Of a DNA stretch of 64,000 bases, positions 36,720 through 45,333 are shown one piece after another. A program made the translations under genes and the position numbers. Source of the stretch: Nitrospirota bacterium (lineage in GTDB: Bacteria; Nitrospirota; Thermodesulfovibrionia; Thermodesulfovibrionales; UBA6898). The DNA is taken from positions 1 to 64,000 of the forward strand of contig SCQH01000078.1 in the NCBI GenBank assembly GCA_004321925.1. The letters are read 5' to 3'. Within the stretch, counting starts at the first letter, position 1. The number at the start of each line of letters is the position of its first letter. A model generated the notes under the pieces. The model saw only the letters and a list, made by a program, of their open reading frames with translations. It did no database searches and had not been told where the DNA came from.

Positions 36720-37520
36720 ATTAAAAAAGTAATCCTGCTTGCGTGCTGCAGCATCCTGATCTTCTCCGTTATCGCTAATGCCGCAGGAGGGGTCAAAAAG
36801 AAAAGACCGCTTCCGCATGATTACGGCAAAGTGGTCCTCAACAATTATTCTGAACGTGCTCACATGGCCCCGGTCGTCTTCGACCACTGGCTGCACCGTT
36901 CCAAATTCACCTGCAGGCTCTGCCACGTCGACCTCGCCTTTGCCATGAAGACGGGAACGACCGGCATCAAGGCCTCCGACAACATGAAAGGCTATTACTG
37001 CGGAACATGCCATAACGGCAAGATGACCCATGGAAGCCGCACGGTCTTTGCCGCCTGCTCGAAAACCCCCGGGGATGATTTCGGGCGCTGTGAACGTTGC
37101 CACTCCCAGGGGAAGACCGTGAAAAAGGATTATGATTTTTATACCTATACGGAAAAGTTCCCGAAAGAGCGGTTCGGAAACGGCATTAACTGGGAAAAGG
37201 CAGAGGCAGACGGCATGATCAGGCTCGTCGATTTCCTCGAGGGGGTCTCCATTAAGCGGACCGCCATGACGGTTCAAAAGGACTTCTCTCTCGGCCCGAA
37301 TGTCAAAGGCATGCGGGAGATCATCTTTTCTCACCAGAAACATACTGTCTGGAACGGCTGTGAGGTCTGCCACCCTGAGATCTTCGTCGGCGTCAAAAAA
37401 GGCGCCACGAAATACTCCATGGTCGAGATCTTCGAGGGCAAATACTGCGGGGTATGTCACACGGATGTTGCCTTTCCGCTCACTGACTGCCAGCGGTGCC
37501 ATACAAAACAGGTCCAGTAA
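36720..37520 (+). CDS. Six-heme cytochrome with two c7-type triheme domains
   Basis: 266 residues if started at the ATT at 36720; an in-frame ATG at 36687 adds 11 residues. The AGGGGGGTG ribosome-like site at 36707-36715 is well placed for the ATT and not for the ATG. The resulting IKKVILLACCSIL matches the signal peptide of the downstream paralogue (MKKTLLLGCLLLV). Six CxxCH motifs form two triheme units (CRLCH, CGTCH, CERCH; CEVCH, CGVCH, CQRCH), like c7-type triheme repeats of multiheme electron conduits. Periplasmic; electron partner unknown. Confidence 0.85.
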   Translation: MKKVILLACCSILIFSVIANAAGGVKKKRPLPHDYGKVVLNNYSERAHMAPVVFDHWLHRSKFTCRLCHVDLAFAMKTGTTGIKASDNMKGYYCGTCHNGKMTHGSRTVFAACSKTPGDDFGRCERCHSQGKTVKKDYDFYTYTEKFPKERFGNGINWEKAEADGMIRLVDFLEGVSIKRTAMTVQKDFSLGPNVKGMREIIFSHQKHTVWNGCEVCHPEIFVGVKKGATKYSMVEIFEGKYCGVCHTDVAFPLTDCQRCHTKQVQ

Positions 37521-38278
37521 TGAAGAAGACGCTTCTTCTGGGGTGCCTGCTGCTGGTCCTGGCACCCGTGGTCTCTTACGGGTTCTTTAACCTGCCGCCG
37601 CTGCCTCCCCCGGAGGAATACGGGAACCTGCTGATCAACAGGACGTCCGAGAAGAACGGCATGAAGCCGGTCACCTTTTCACACTGGATCCACCGTCAGG
37701 AACATACCTGCAGGGTCTGCCATTTCGAGCTTGAGTTCAATATGAAGGTCAATACGACAGAGATCACCGAAAAGACGAACAAGGCCGGGCTGCATTGCGG
37801 CGCCCCGGGCTGCCATGACGGCAAAACGGTCTTTGGGCATGAAAAACCGCATTGCGAGAAATGCCATAACGGCAACAGGGCATCCGGTAAAGAAAAGTTT
37901 GCCGAGGTCTCCGCCCGGCTGCCCCGGGCGGGGTTCGGCAACAAGATAGACTGGGCAAAGGCCCGCAATAAAAGGCTCATCATCCCGGCGCATTACCTGA
38001 CGCTGAAACCTGCACGGGACGTAAAGTTCACCAACAAGCTGATGCTCGAGGCAGAATGGCCGAACGTGCCGCCGGCCTATTTCCCGCATAAATCTCATAT
38101 CCAGTGGCTCGACTGCAACAACTGTCACCCTGATATTTTCAATATCAAGAAAAAGACCACCAAACATTTTGAGATGGCTCGTATTCTCAAGGGGGAGTTC
38201 TGCGGAGTCTGCCACCTGAGCGTGGCGTTTCCGATGGACGACTGCAAGGCCTGCCATCCGGGGATAAAATCAAAATGA
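37520..38278 (+). CDS. Six-heme cytochrome, paralogue of the upstream gene, with one CX4CH heme site
   Basis: 252 residues with a signal peptide (1-21). Heme sites: C64-C67-H68, C93-C98-H99, C112-C115-H116, C199-C202-H203, C228-C231-H232, C242-C245-H246. The second has four residues between the cysteines, as in some c3 cytochromes, where the paralogue has a normal CGTCH. Otherwise the two proteins align along their whole length (FSHWIHRQEHTCRVCH; GEFCGVCHLSVAFPMDDC). The ATG overlaps the previous stop (TAATG), so the pair is coupled. Confidence 0.88.
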   Translation: MKKTLLLGCLLLVLAPVVSYGFFNLPPLPPPEEYGNLLINRTSEKNGMKPVTFSHWIHRQEHTCRVCHFELEFNMKVNTTEITEKTNKAGLHCGAPGCHDGKTVFGHEKPHCEKCHNGNRASGKEKFAEVSARLPRAGFGNKIDWAKARNKRLIIPAHYLTLKPARDVKFTNKLMLEAEWPNVPPAYFPHKSHIQWLDCNNCHPDIFNIKKKTTKHFEMARILKGEFCGVCHLSVAFPMDDCKACHPGIKSK

Positions 38279-38604
38279 AAAAGCTGACCAGCATTCTCCT
38301 GTCTGCCGCACTCGGCGTGGTGTTCCATGCCGGTATAACACCATTCTTCCCGTCGGCCGGATGTCCGGTGATCCAGAGGGCCTCTGCTGAGGACTGGAGG
38401 GGTGAGTTCGACGATATCTGCAAAAAGACGAACGATGCCATGTCCCTTTCCAAAGAAGAGCTCAGACAGCTCGTCGCCCGCTGCGACAAGCTCAAGGCGG
38501 TCATCGGCACGCTTGAGGAGACAGAAAAGAAGGTCTTTCTCAAACGCCTGCGTCTCTGTCAGGAACTCTTCGTCTATGTGCTCGACTCAAAAGAAAAACA
38601 GTAA
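38275..38604 (+). CDS. Small exported protein of unknown function
   Basis: 109 residues: signal peptide (about 1-30), then a charged alpha-helical region (about 40-109) rich in Lys, Glu and Leu with three Cys but no CxxCH. Its ATGA overlaps the stop of the cytochrome gene, so it is translated with it and may be a partner or assembly factor. No family recognised. Convergent with aspS, with 36 bp between stops and no obvious terminator hairpin. Confidence 0.75.
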   Translation: MKKLTSILLSAALGVVFHAGITPFFPSAGCPVIQRASAEDWRGEFDDICKKTNDAMSLSKEELRQLVARCDKLKAVIGTLEETEKKVFLKRLRLCQELFVYVLDSKEKQ

Positions 38605-38640
38605 CGGCTTGTCCTCTGTTTTTCGTCCAGGCAGGTACAG

Positions 38641-40455
38641 CTACAGGCCGTCGCAGACAGGGCCGGCGGGTTTTTCCTCGGCAACGACGTCGGTCTTGAT
38701 ATGAAGTTCCCTGAGCTGTTTCGTCCCGACAGCTGACGGCGCACCCGACATCAGGCAGAAGGCCTTCTGGGTTTTCGGGAAGGCGATCACGTCGCGGATG
38801 GAGGAGGCGCCGGTCATCAGCATCAGGAGCCTGTCGAGGCCCAGGGCAATGCCCCCGTGCGGCGGCGCGCCATACTGCAGGGCATCCAGGAGAAAGCCAA
38901 ACTTCGTACGGGCGTCGTCCTCTGCTATCCCCAGCACCTCGAACATCCGCCTCTGGAGCTTCTGGTTATGGATCCTGATGCTGCCGCCGCCGACCTCAAA
39001 GCCGTTGAGGACGATGTCGTAGGCCTTTGCCTTAAAGGACGCAAGCAGGGTATTGTCCGTGATGTCGCCGGTGAGCATCACCGTGATATCATCGTCCAGG
39101 GGTGAGGTGAAGGGGTGGTGCATTGCCTGGAACCTGCCTTCATCGTCGTCCCACTCAAGGAGAGGGAAATCCGTGATCCAGACGAATTTATATCCGGGTT
39201 TGATAAGGTCCAGTTTTTTCCCGAGTTCAAGCCTCATGCGGCTCAGGACATCATAGACGACCTTCGGCCTGTCAGCCACAAAAAGCATCATATCGCCCTC
39301 TTCTGCCTGCAGCCTTCCGGCCATGGCACGAAGGACCTCCTCGGGGAAGAACTTCGCGATCGGGGATTCGAACCCGTTCTTGAGCTTGATCCAGGCAAGT
39401 CCCTTTGCCCCGAAGGACTGGGCCTCCGATGTGAGGGTGTCGATCTCTTTTCTCGAAATACCTGCCATACCCTTGCCGCAGATCGCCTTGATCATACCGC
39501 CTGCTGCGAGGGCGTCGAGGAAGACCTTGAACGTGCCCTGGCCTGCAAGGTCCGCCATATCCTTAAGCTCGAGGCCGAACCTCATGTCCGGCTTGTCGTT
39601 GCCGAACCGCTCCATCGATTCCTGGTAGCTCAACCGTTCAAAAGGGAGCGTGACGTCTGTGCCAAGGACCGTCTTGAAGACCTTCTGCATCATGCCTTCC
39701 ATAAGACCAATGATATCGTCCCGGTCAACGAAGGACATCTCAAGGTCGACCTGGGTGAACTCAGGCTGCCGGTCAGCCCTGAGGTCCTCATCGCGGAAGC
39801 ATTTGACTACCTGGAAATATTTTTCGAGGCCTGCCACCATCAGGATCTGCTTGAAGAGCTGCGGAGACTGCGGCAGGGCGTAAAAGAACCCGGGGTTAAG
39901 ACGGCTCGGAACAAGATAGTCGCGGGCCCCTTCAGGGGTCGATTTGGTCAGCATCGGGGTCTCGATCTCAAGAAAGCCCTTTTCGTCGAGATAGTCCCTC
40001 ATCAGCTTCGAGACGCGGTGGCGCATGATCAGATTGTCCCGCATCTCAGGCCTTCTGAGGTCAAGATAGCGGTGTTTCAGCCTGAGCGACTCGCCTGCAT
40101 CGGCGGCCTCTTCCATGCTGTACGGCAGGGGCGCGGCCTCATTGAGGACAACCAGCTGCCTGACGTACATCTCGACAGAACCGGTCGGAAGGCCGGGGTT
40201 CTCGGTCCCTTCAGGACGTTTTCTGATCTCGCCGCGGACGGAGATCACATATTCCGAGCGGAGGTCGTGGGCCTTCTCATGCTCCCCGGCAGCCAGATCA
40301 GGGCTGAAGACCACCTGGCATAAACCGCTGCGGTCCCTGAGGTCTATAAAGATCAGACCACCGTGGTCCCGCCGCCTGAATACCCAGCCGGAGACCGTTA
40401 TCACTGAGCCGATGTCGGTCTCTCTTATCTCTCCGCAATCCTTGTCACGAAACAT
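38641..40455 (-). CDS. aspS: Aspartyl-tRNA synthetase, bacterial type
   Basis: 604 residues. An N-terminal OB-fold anticodon domain ([28 protein letters not shown]) precedes the class II catalytic core, with motif 2 ([24 protein letters not shown]), the GAD insertion domain (about 290-415) and motif 3 ([13 protein letters not shown]). It charges tRNA-Asp, or in many bacteria also tRNA-Asn. I did not find asparagine-specific features. GAGGAGG ribosome site. Last gene of the minus-strand housekeeping run. Confidence 0.97.
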   Translation of the reverse strand: MFRDKDCGEIRETDIGSVITVSGWVFRRRDHGGLIFIDLRDRSGLCQVVFSPDLAAGEHEKAHDLRSEYVISVRGEIRKRPEGTENPGLPTGSVEMYVRQLVVLNEAAPLPYSMEEAADAGESLRLKHRYLDLRRPEMRDNLIMRHRVSKLMRDYLDEKGFLEIETPMLTKSTPEGARDYLVPSRLNPGFFYALPQSPQLFKQILMVAGLEKYFQVVKCFRDEDLRADRQPEFTQVDLEMSFVDRDDIIGLMEGMMQKVFKTVLGTDVTLPFERLSYQESMERFGNDKPDMRFGLELKDMADLAGQGTFKVFLDALAAGGMIKAICGKGMAGISRKEIDTLTSEAQSFGAKGLAWIKLKNGFESPIAKFFPEEVLRAMAGRLQAEEGDMMLFVADRPKVVYDVLSRMRLELGKKLDLIKPGYKFVWITDFPLLEWDDDEGRFQAMHHPFTSPLDDDITVMLTGDITDNTLLASFKAKAYDIVLNGFEVGGGSIRIHNQKLQRRMFEVLGIAEDDARTKFGFLLDALQYGAPPHGGIALGLDRLLMLMTGASSIRDVIAFPKTQKAFCLMSGAPSAVGTKQLRELHIKTDVVAEEKPAGPVCDGL

Positions 40456-40464
40456 CTGACCTCC

Positions 40465-41184
40465 TCATTCGAATATCTCACTTTTCAGCCTGTCTATTTC
40501 AGCGGGGAGCATGCGCCGGTAAGCACCGGGGCTCAGCTCACCCATCTCCACCCCGTCTATCCTCACCCTCATCAGCCTGATGACCGAATGGCCTACCCGT
40601 TCGAGCATCCTCCGTATCTGGCGCTTCTTGCCTTCATAGATCACAAATTCGACCCAGGAATTCTGCTGCGTCTTGCGCAGGGGCTTCACCTTTGCCGGTG
40701 CGGTCACGGTTCTGTCGAGCCGTATCCCGTGCCGCAGTTTCTCAAGACTCTCCGGCGCAAGCACCCCTTTTATCTTCACGAGATAGGTCTTCGGGATCTT
40801 CTTTGAGGGATGCATGATCCCAAAGGCCAGGTCGCCGTCGTTGGTGAGGATGAGCATGCCCTCGGAGTCGTAATCGAGTCTCCCCACCGGGTAGACCCGC
40901 TGGCGTATCCCCCTTAGAAAATCCTTGACCGTCGGCCGGCCTTCGGGATCGCTCAGCGAGGTCACAACTCCCCTGGGTTTGTTCAGTATGTAATAGACCT
41001 TTGTTTCGGTCGTTGTCAGGAGCTTGCCGTCGAGCTTGATATGGTCGCGGGACGGATCGGCCTTTGTCCCGATGACCGCGATCTTGCCGTTGACGGTCAC
41101 GCGGCCTTCAATGATGATCTCCTCCGCCTTCCGGCGGGAGGCAATGCCCATCTCTGATAGTATCTTCTGTAATCGCTCTTCCAT
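40465..41184 (-). CDS. Pseudouridine synthase, RluB/RsuA family
   Basis: 239 residues. An S4 RNA-binding domain (MEERLQKILSEMGIASRRKAEEIIIEGRVTVNG) is followed by the catalytic domain with GRLDYDSEGMLILTNDG, whose Asp is the nucleophile, and KKRQIRRMLERVGHSV. It converts uridine to pseudouridine in rRNA, probably 23S (RluB-like). RsuA or RluE are alternatives. The start was set at 41184, where the family N-terminus begins. The region just upstream is the AT-rich inverted repeat. Confidence 0.9.
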   Translation of the reverse strand: MEERLQKILSEMGIASRRKAEEIIIEGRVTVNGKIAVIGTKADPSRDHIKLDGKLLTTTETKVYYILNKPRGVVTSLSDPEGRPTVKDFLRGIRQRVYPVGRLDYDSEGMLILTNDGDLAFGIMHPSKKIPKTYLVKIKGVLAPESLEKLRHGIRLDRTVTAPAKVKPLRKTQQNSWVEFVIYEGKKRQIRRMLERVGHSVIRLMRVRIDGVEMGELSPGAYRRMLPAEIDRLKSEIFE

Positions 41185-41246
41185 AGGGTATTTAGAATAA
41201 CATAATAAGGCGCAAGAGAGCATTTAAACGGCTAAGAGCAACAGAC

Positions 41247-41336
41247 AATTCTTAATTTTGAATTCTTAATTCTTAATTAACGTAACACTTCGTGTTATTT
41301 CCACAATTCAAAATTCATAATTCAAAATTAAGAATT
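41247..41336. repeat. AT-rich heptanucleotide inverted repeat between rimI and the pseudouridine synthase gene
   Basis: Two perfect 18-bp arms (41247-41264 and 41319-41336) flank a small hairpin TAACAC-TTC-GTGTTA (41283-41297). Each arm region is itself a run of 7-nt units, of the AATTCTT type on the left and of the ATTCAAA type (ATTCAAA, ATTCATA, ATTCAAA, ATTAAGA) on the right. The right arm overlaps the last three codons and stop of rimI. It could fold as a long hairpin in either transcript and protect or end the mRNA. Confidence 0.6.
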
Positions 41337-41777
41337 AAACCTCAGGACCATGGTGACCGCATCTTCCAGCGGCGAGGTATAGTAATTCTTCCTGGTCCCG
41401 GTGACCTCAAAGCCCTCTGCCGCATAAAGAGCCAGGGCTGCCCTGTTCGAAGCCCTGACCTCGAGAAAGACCGCCCGGCAGCCCTTCCCCCTCAAACAGG
41501 CGAGGGTCTCCCGGATAAGGGCCGACGCAATGCCCTGCCTCCTGAGGTCGGGACGCACCGCAAGGTCGAGGACCTGCGCTTCGTCCAGGACCAGGTTCGA
41601 GCAGAGATACCCGGCGATCCTCCCCTGCTGCCTGGCCACGATCGGCCGCGACAGGGGGCTCTGCAGTTCGATACGGAAAAGGGCTTCGGACCAGGGGGCT
41701 GTAAAGGAGAGCGTTGCGATGCCAAGGACCTCAGGGAGGTCCTCTTCTTTCATCCTCTGAAACAGGATCTCTGTCAT
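41328..41777 (-). CDS. rimI: Ribosomal protein S18-alanine N-acetyltransferase-like (GNAT)
   Basis: 149 residues, a GNAT acetyltransferase: VLDLAVRPDLRRQGIASALI holds the acetyl-CoA motif, and LEVRASNRAALALYAAEGFEVTGTRKNYY is typical of RimI, which acetylates the N-terminus of S18. It sits next to tsaB, a frequent arrangement. The last residues (FNS) and stop are encoded by the AT-rich repeat, so the C-terminus may have been trimmed or replaced by it. Confidence 0.88.
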   Translation of the reverse strand: MTEILFQRMKEEDLPEVLGIATLSFTAPWSEALFRIELQSPLSRPIVARQQGRIAGYLCSNLVLDEAQVLDLAVRPDLRRQGIASALIRETLACLRGKGCRAVFLEVRASNRAALALYAAEGFEVTGTRKNYYTSPLEDAVTMVLRFNS

Positions 41778-41787
41778 GGACGCTGCG

Positions 41788-42480
41788 TTACTGACCGGCC
41801 TGCAGCTTCACCTCTGCCTCTGACCTCCTGATATAGCAGGGGGCCGCCTCAAACGGGTCAGTGAACTCCCCGGCCTCTGCCTTCTTCAGGCCGAGCAGGG
41901 CGATCGCAGAGGGCGCAGGGACCATTTTATCAGCCGGGGCGAACCAGGCGCAGCTGCCCATGGCCTGAGCAACCATCTCTTTATAGAGAAGGGCACCCTC
42001 CCCGGCGAACAGGACATCCCCCTGCAGTCGGGCGAGAAGGGCCTCGGGGGGGATCGAGACCTCTGATAATTCGCGGACAAAGCCCTCACCCTGCCATCTG
42101 AAGAGCGCGGCATAGACCTCGCTCTTCCGGGCGTCAAGCATCAGGCAGACCGGAAATCTGCTGTAGGGGAAGTTCCAGGCAAAGGCCTCGAGTGTCGGCA
42201 CGGTCACGACCGGTTTCCCTGTCGCATAGGCGAGCCCCTTGGCCGTGCTCAGACCGATCCTCAGGCCGGTGAAGGAACCAGGCCCTGAGGCCACGGCAAA
42301 GGCATCCATGTCAGACAGACAGAGACCCGACTCCGAAAACAGCTGATCTATCGCAGTCATGAGCCTCTCTGAATGGGTGGTCTTGACGTTGAGACGTATC
42401 TCGGCGATAAGTCCGGACCGGCTGTCCATGGCAGCAACTCCGCCGAGCATCGTCGATGTTTCTATAGCAAGGATCTTCAT
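41788..42480 (-). CDS. tsaB: tRNA threonylcarbamoyladenosine biosynthesis protein TsaB
   Basis: 230 residues, ASKHA fold: MKILAIETSTMLGGVAAM at the N-terminus and ASGPGSFTGLRIGLSTAKGLA, the TsaB signature. It forms the TsaBDE complex that makes t6A37 on ANN-decoding tRNAs. It lies 10 bp upstream of rimI and 31 bp after the MFS gene. Confidence 0.93.
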   Translation of the reverse strand: MKILAIETSTMLGGVAAMDSRSGLIAEIRLNVKTTHSERLMTAIDQLFSESGLCLSDMDAFAVASGPGSFTGLRIGLSTAKGLAYATGKPVVTVPTLEAFAWNFPYSRFPVCLMLDARKSEVYAALFRWQGEGFVRELSEVSIPPEALLARLQGDVLFAGEGALLYKEMVAQAMGSCAWFAPADKMVPAPSAIALLGLKKAEAGEFTDPFEAAPCYIRRSEAEVKLQAGQ

Positions 42481-42511
42481 GGATATAAGTTTAACATACC
42501 GGCGCGGCCGG

Positions 42512-43741
42512 TCATTCGTTCTGAAGCTGCTGATGCCGCCGGTATTTCAATGAAAAGAGGATAGAAGACGCAAGGCAGAGCATCCCCCCGCTCAGGACCG
42601 CATTCGTGGTCCCGATGAGGTCGGCCGATATCCCCATAAGGGTGTTGCCCAGCGGTACAAGCCCCAGGAACATAAAGGCATACACGCTCATGACCCGCCC
42701 CCGCAGTTCGTCAGGGACAGAGATCTGTATGTAGCTGTTGGCGGTCGCAAGATAGCTGACCATGCCCCAGCCGCCCGCGGCGATCAGGCAGAGAGAGAGC
42801 AGAAAGACCTTTGAAAGGGCAAAGGTGATCAGGCTGAGCGAAAAGCAGAGGGCCGCGGCCGACATGAACCGGGGCTTGTTCCGGATGTTCCCTCCTGCAG
42901 CCAGCCCGAGCGCGGCGGTAAGGGCGCCGATCCCGGATGCCCCGACCAGGATCCCGAACCCGCCGGGTCCCGCATGAAAGATCTCGGCGGCAAAGACAGG
43001 GATGAGGTTGATATACGGGATCCCGACAAGACTGAAGACCGCTATCAGTCCGATTATATGCATCATCTCTTTCCGGTCCTTCAGAAAATGGATGCCCTTC
43101 ATGAAGTCCCTGATGATCCCCTCGGACTTCACCTCCCGCTTCCCCGTGGTCTTCATCATGGCAAGGGCCGCGATAACTGCCAGGAAACTGAAGGCATTGA
43201 TGAAGAAGCATGCGGATATCCCCAGGTGGGTTATGGACAGGCCGGCGATGACCGGGCCGATGATCCGTGACCCGTTAAAGACGGCCGAATTGAGGGCAAT
43301 GGCATTGACCACATCCCCCTTGCCGACCATCTCGATAAGAAAGGACTGCCTGGCCGGGATATCGATAGCATTGATCGCCCCGAGCACAAAGGCGAAGAGA
43401 GCTATCTGCCAGACCGTGACCGTCCCCATGCTGGTGAGCAGGCCGAGGGCCATTGCAGGCAGGATGGACATGGCCTGGGTGATGAGCAGGAGGGTCCTCT
43501 TGGGGACCCGGTCCGCCACCATCCCGCCGATGAGCGTAAAGAGCATGATCGGCAGGGCAGAGGCCGCTGCGACGATGCCGAGATAGAGCGGTGATCTCGT
43601 CAGGCTGTAGACAAGCCAGCCCTGTGCCACCGACTGCATCCAGGTCCCGGAAAGGGAGATGGTCTGACCGATAAGAAAAAGCCTGAAGTCCTTGTGGCTC
43701 AGGGCCGAAAAACGCTCTGTCCCCGGCATTCCGGCCATCAC
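42512..43741 (-). CDS. MFS exporter of the MFS_3 (EntS-like) group
   Basis: 409 residues with about 12 hydrophobic helices. The N-terminal FRLFLIGQTISLSGTWMQSVAQGWLVYSLTRSPLYLG and MVADRVPKRTLLLITQ (motif A-like) mark the MFS_3 group, which includes the enterobactin exporter EntS. The substrate cannot be named. The GTG (43741) or ATG (43738) overlaps the stop of the metal permease gene, so it is co-translated with the znu-like operon. Confidence 0.85.
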   Translation of the reverse strand: MMAGMPGTERFSALSHKDFRLFLIGQTISLSGTWMQSVAQGWLVYSLTRSPLYLGIVAAASALPIMLFTLIGGMVADRVPKRTLLLITQAMSILPAMALGLLTSMGTVTVWQIALFAFVLGAINAIDIPARQSFLIEMVGKGDVVNAIALNSAVFNGSRIIGPVIAGLSITHLGISACFFINAFSFLAVIAALAMMKTTGKREVKSEGIIRDFMKGIHFLKDRKEMMHIIGLIAVFSLVGIPYINLIPVFAAEIFHAGPGGFGILVGASGIGALTAALGLAAGGNIRNKPRFMSAAALCFSLSLITFALSKVFLLSLCLIAAGGWGMVSYLATANSYIQISVPDELRGRVMSVYAFMFLGLVPLGNTLMGISADLIGTTNAVLSGGMLCLASSILFSLKYRRHQQLQNE

Positions 43742-44574
43742 TGCGGACGGGCAGGACGCGGCCGGAAGAGGCTCTTGAGGAGCAGTGCGGCAAGAAAGAT
43801 CACGAAATTCAGCAGCACGATGGATGCGCCGGTCGGCAGGTTAAAGGCAAACGAGATCACGATACCGGAGACGACCGAAACCACCGAGGTCCCGGCTGCT
43901 ATGAGCATCGAGTTCCTGAAGCCGCGTGCAACCTGGAAGGCCGTTGCAGCAGGCAGGATGAGCAGCGCAGAGGTGAGCATGATCCCGACCACCTTCATCG
44001 TCAGCACAACGGTTATGGCGGTCAGGAGCACCAGGACCGCATTGATCCTCGCCGTCTGTATGCCCGAGGCGCGGGCGTATTCCTCATCAAAGGTGATCGA
44101 GAACAGCTCGTCGAAATAGAGGGCGACCGCCCCGACAACAACGATTGACAGCAGGATCGAGGCATATACCTCTGTGCTGCTGATCGACAGGACATTGCCG
44201 AAGAGATAGCTGAACAGATCGACATTGAGGCCCCCGGCCACGCTTGCCAGCATAACGCCGGCGGCTATCCCGACCGACGAAACGATCCCGATGGCAGCGT
44301 CCCCGTATATCCTTGCCCGCTCGGTCAGCCTGAGGATGCCGAGGGCGCTCGCCATGACGATTGGCAGAGATACGTAAAGGGGATAGACGTTCATGAAGAG
44401 CCCGACAGCGACACTGCCGAAGGTCACATGCGAAAGGCCGTCGCCGATGAGCGAGAGCCTCCTGAGCACCAGGAGCACCCCGAGCAGGGAACAGGCCAGC
44501 GCCACAAAACAGCCGGCGATCAGCGCCCGCTGGATGAAGCCGTAGGAAAGGAATTCAAGGATATCGGCTGTCAT
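43738..44574 (-). CDS. znuB: Metal ABC transporter permease, ZnuB/MntB family
   Basis: 278 residues with about eight membrane helices (ALIAGCFVALACSLLGVLLVLRRLSLIGDGLSHVTFG at the N-terminus). This is the ABC-3 family of zinc/manganese permeases. It works with the ATPase (44581-45333) and the binding protein (45318-46277). The substrate is probably Zn(II) or Mn(II). Confidence 0.92.
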   Translation of the reverse strand: MTADILEFLSYGFIQRALIAGCFVALACSLLGVLLVLRRLSLIGDGLSHVTFGSVAVGLFMNVYPLYVSLPIVMASALGILRLTERARIYGDAAIGIVSSVGIAAGVMLASVAGGLNVDLFSYLFGNVLSISSTEVYASILLSIVVVGAVALYFDELFSITFDEEYARASGIQTARINAVLVLLTAITVVLTMKVVGIMLTSALLILPAATAFQVARGFRNSMLIAAGTSVVSVVSGIVISFAFNLPTGASIVLLNFVIFLAALLLKSLFRPRPARPQ

Positions 44575-44580
44575 GCGGCC

Positions 44581-45333
44581 TCAGTCATGCTTATGGCAGA
44601 TGATATGCTGCGACGACGGGCCAAAGACCTTGGTCATGGTGTCTGAAAGGCAGAATTCATCAAAGCTTCCGAAAAAGATTATCCTCTTGTCGAGGAACAT
44701 GAGCTTGGAGGCAAACTCGCCGATGCTCCCGATATCGTGCGTCACCAGGATCACCGAGACGCTGTCGCGGTGGTTGAGGTCATGCAGGAGGCTGAAAAAA
44801 TTGTCCCGCGTCTCGGGATCGAGGGCCGTTGCCGGCTCATCCAGGATCAGCAGTTCCGGCCTGCTCACCAGCGCCCGTGCAATAAAGACCCTCTGCTGCT
44901 GTCCGCCGGAAAGATCGCCGATCAGCCTCTTGGCAAGGTCCCCGATCCCGAGCAGTTCCAGCGCCTGGTCCACGGCAGCCCGCCTTTCAGCACGGGCAAG
45001 CCGGGAATGCCTTCGCGATATCAGTCCGAGCTCCACGATCTCCCTGACCGTGGAAGGGAAATGGGGGTTGAAAAAATTGATCTTCTGGGGCAGGTAGCCT
45101 ATCTTGTCCCATGCCTTCAGGTCCTTATGGGCCTGCCCAAAGACCGTTATCGACCCCTGTGAGGGGGCCTCAAGCCCGAGGATCAGCTTCACCAGGGTGG
45201 ATTTGCCCGAACCGTTCGGGCCGACAAGACCGATATAATCACCCCGCAGCATGCTGAAGGTGAGGTCTGAGAGGACCTCGACAGAATTATAGGCATGGCA
45301 GAGGCCCCGGGCGCTTATCAGTTCTGGCTGCAC
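44581..45333 (-). CDS. znuC: Metal ABC transporter ATP-binding protein, ZnuC-like
   Basis: 250 residues with Walker A (GPNGSGKST), Q-loop, ABC signature LSGGQQQR, Walker B (LLILDEPATALD) and switch His (VTHD). A C-terminal tail follows. GTG start inside the 3' end of the binding-protein gene (16-bp overlap). It powers uptake through ZnuB. Confidence 0.93.
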   Translation of the reverse strand: MQPELISARGLCHAYNSVEVLSDLTFSMLRGDYIGLVGPNGSGKSTLVKLILGLEAPSQGSITVFGQAHKDLKAWDKIGYLPQKINFFNPHFPSTVREIVELGLISRRHSRLARAERRAAVDQALELLGIGDLAKRLIGDLSGGQQQRVFIARALVSRPELLILDEPATALDPETRDNFFSLLHDLNHRDSVSVILVTHDIGSIGEFASKLMFLDKRIIFFGSFDEFCLSDTMTKVFGPSSQHIICHKHD

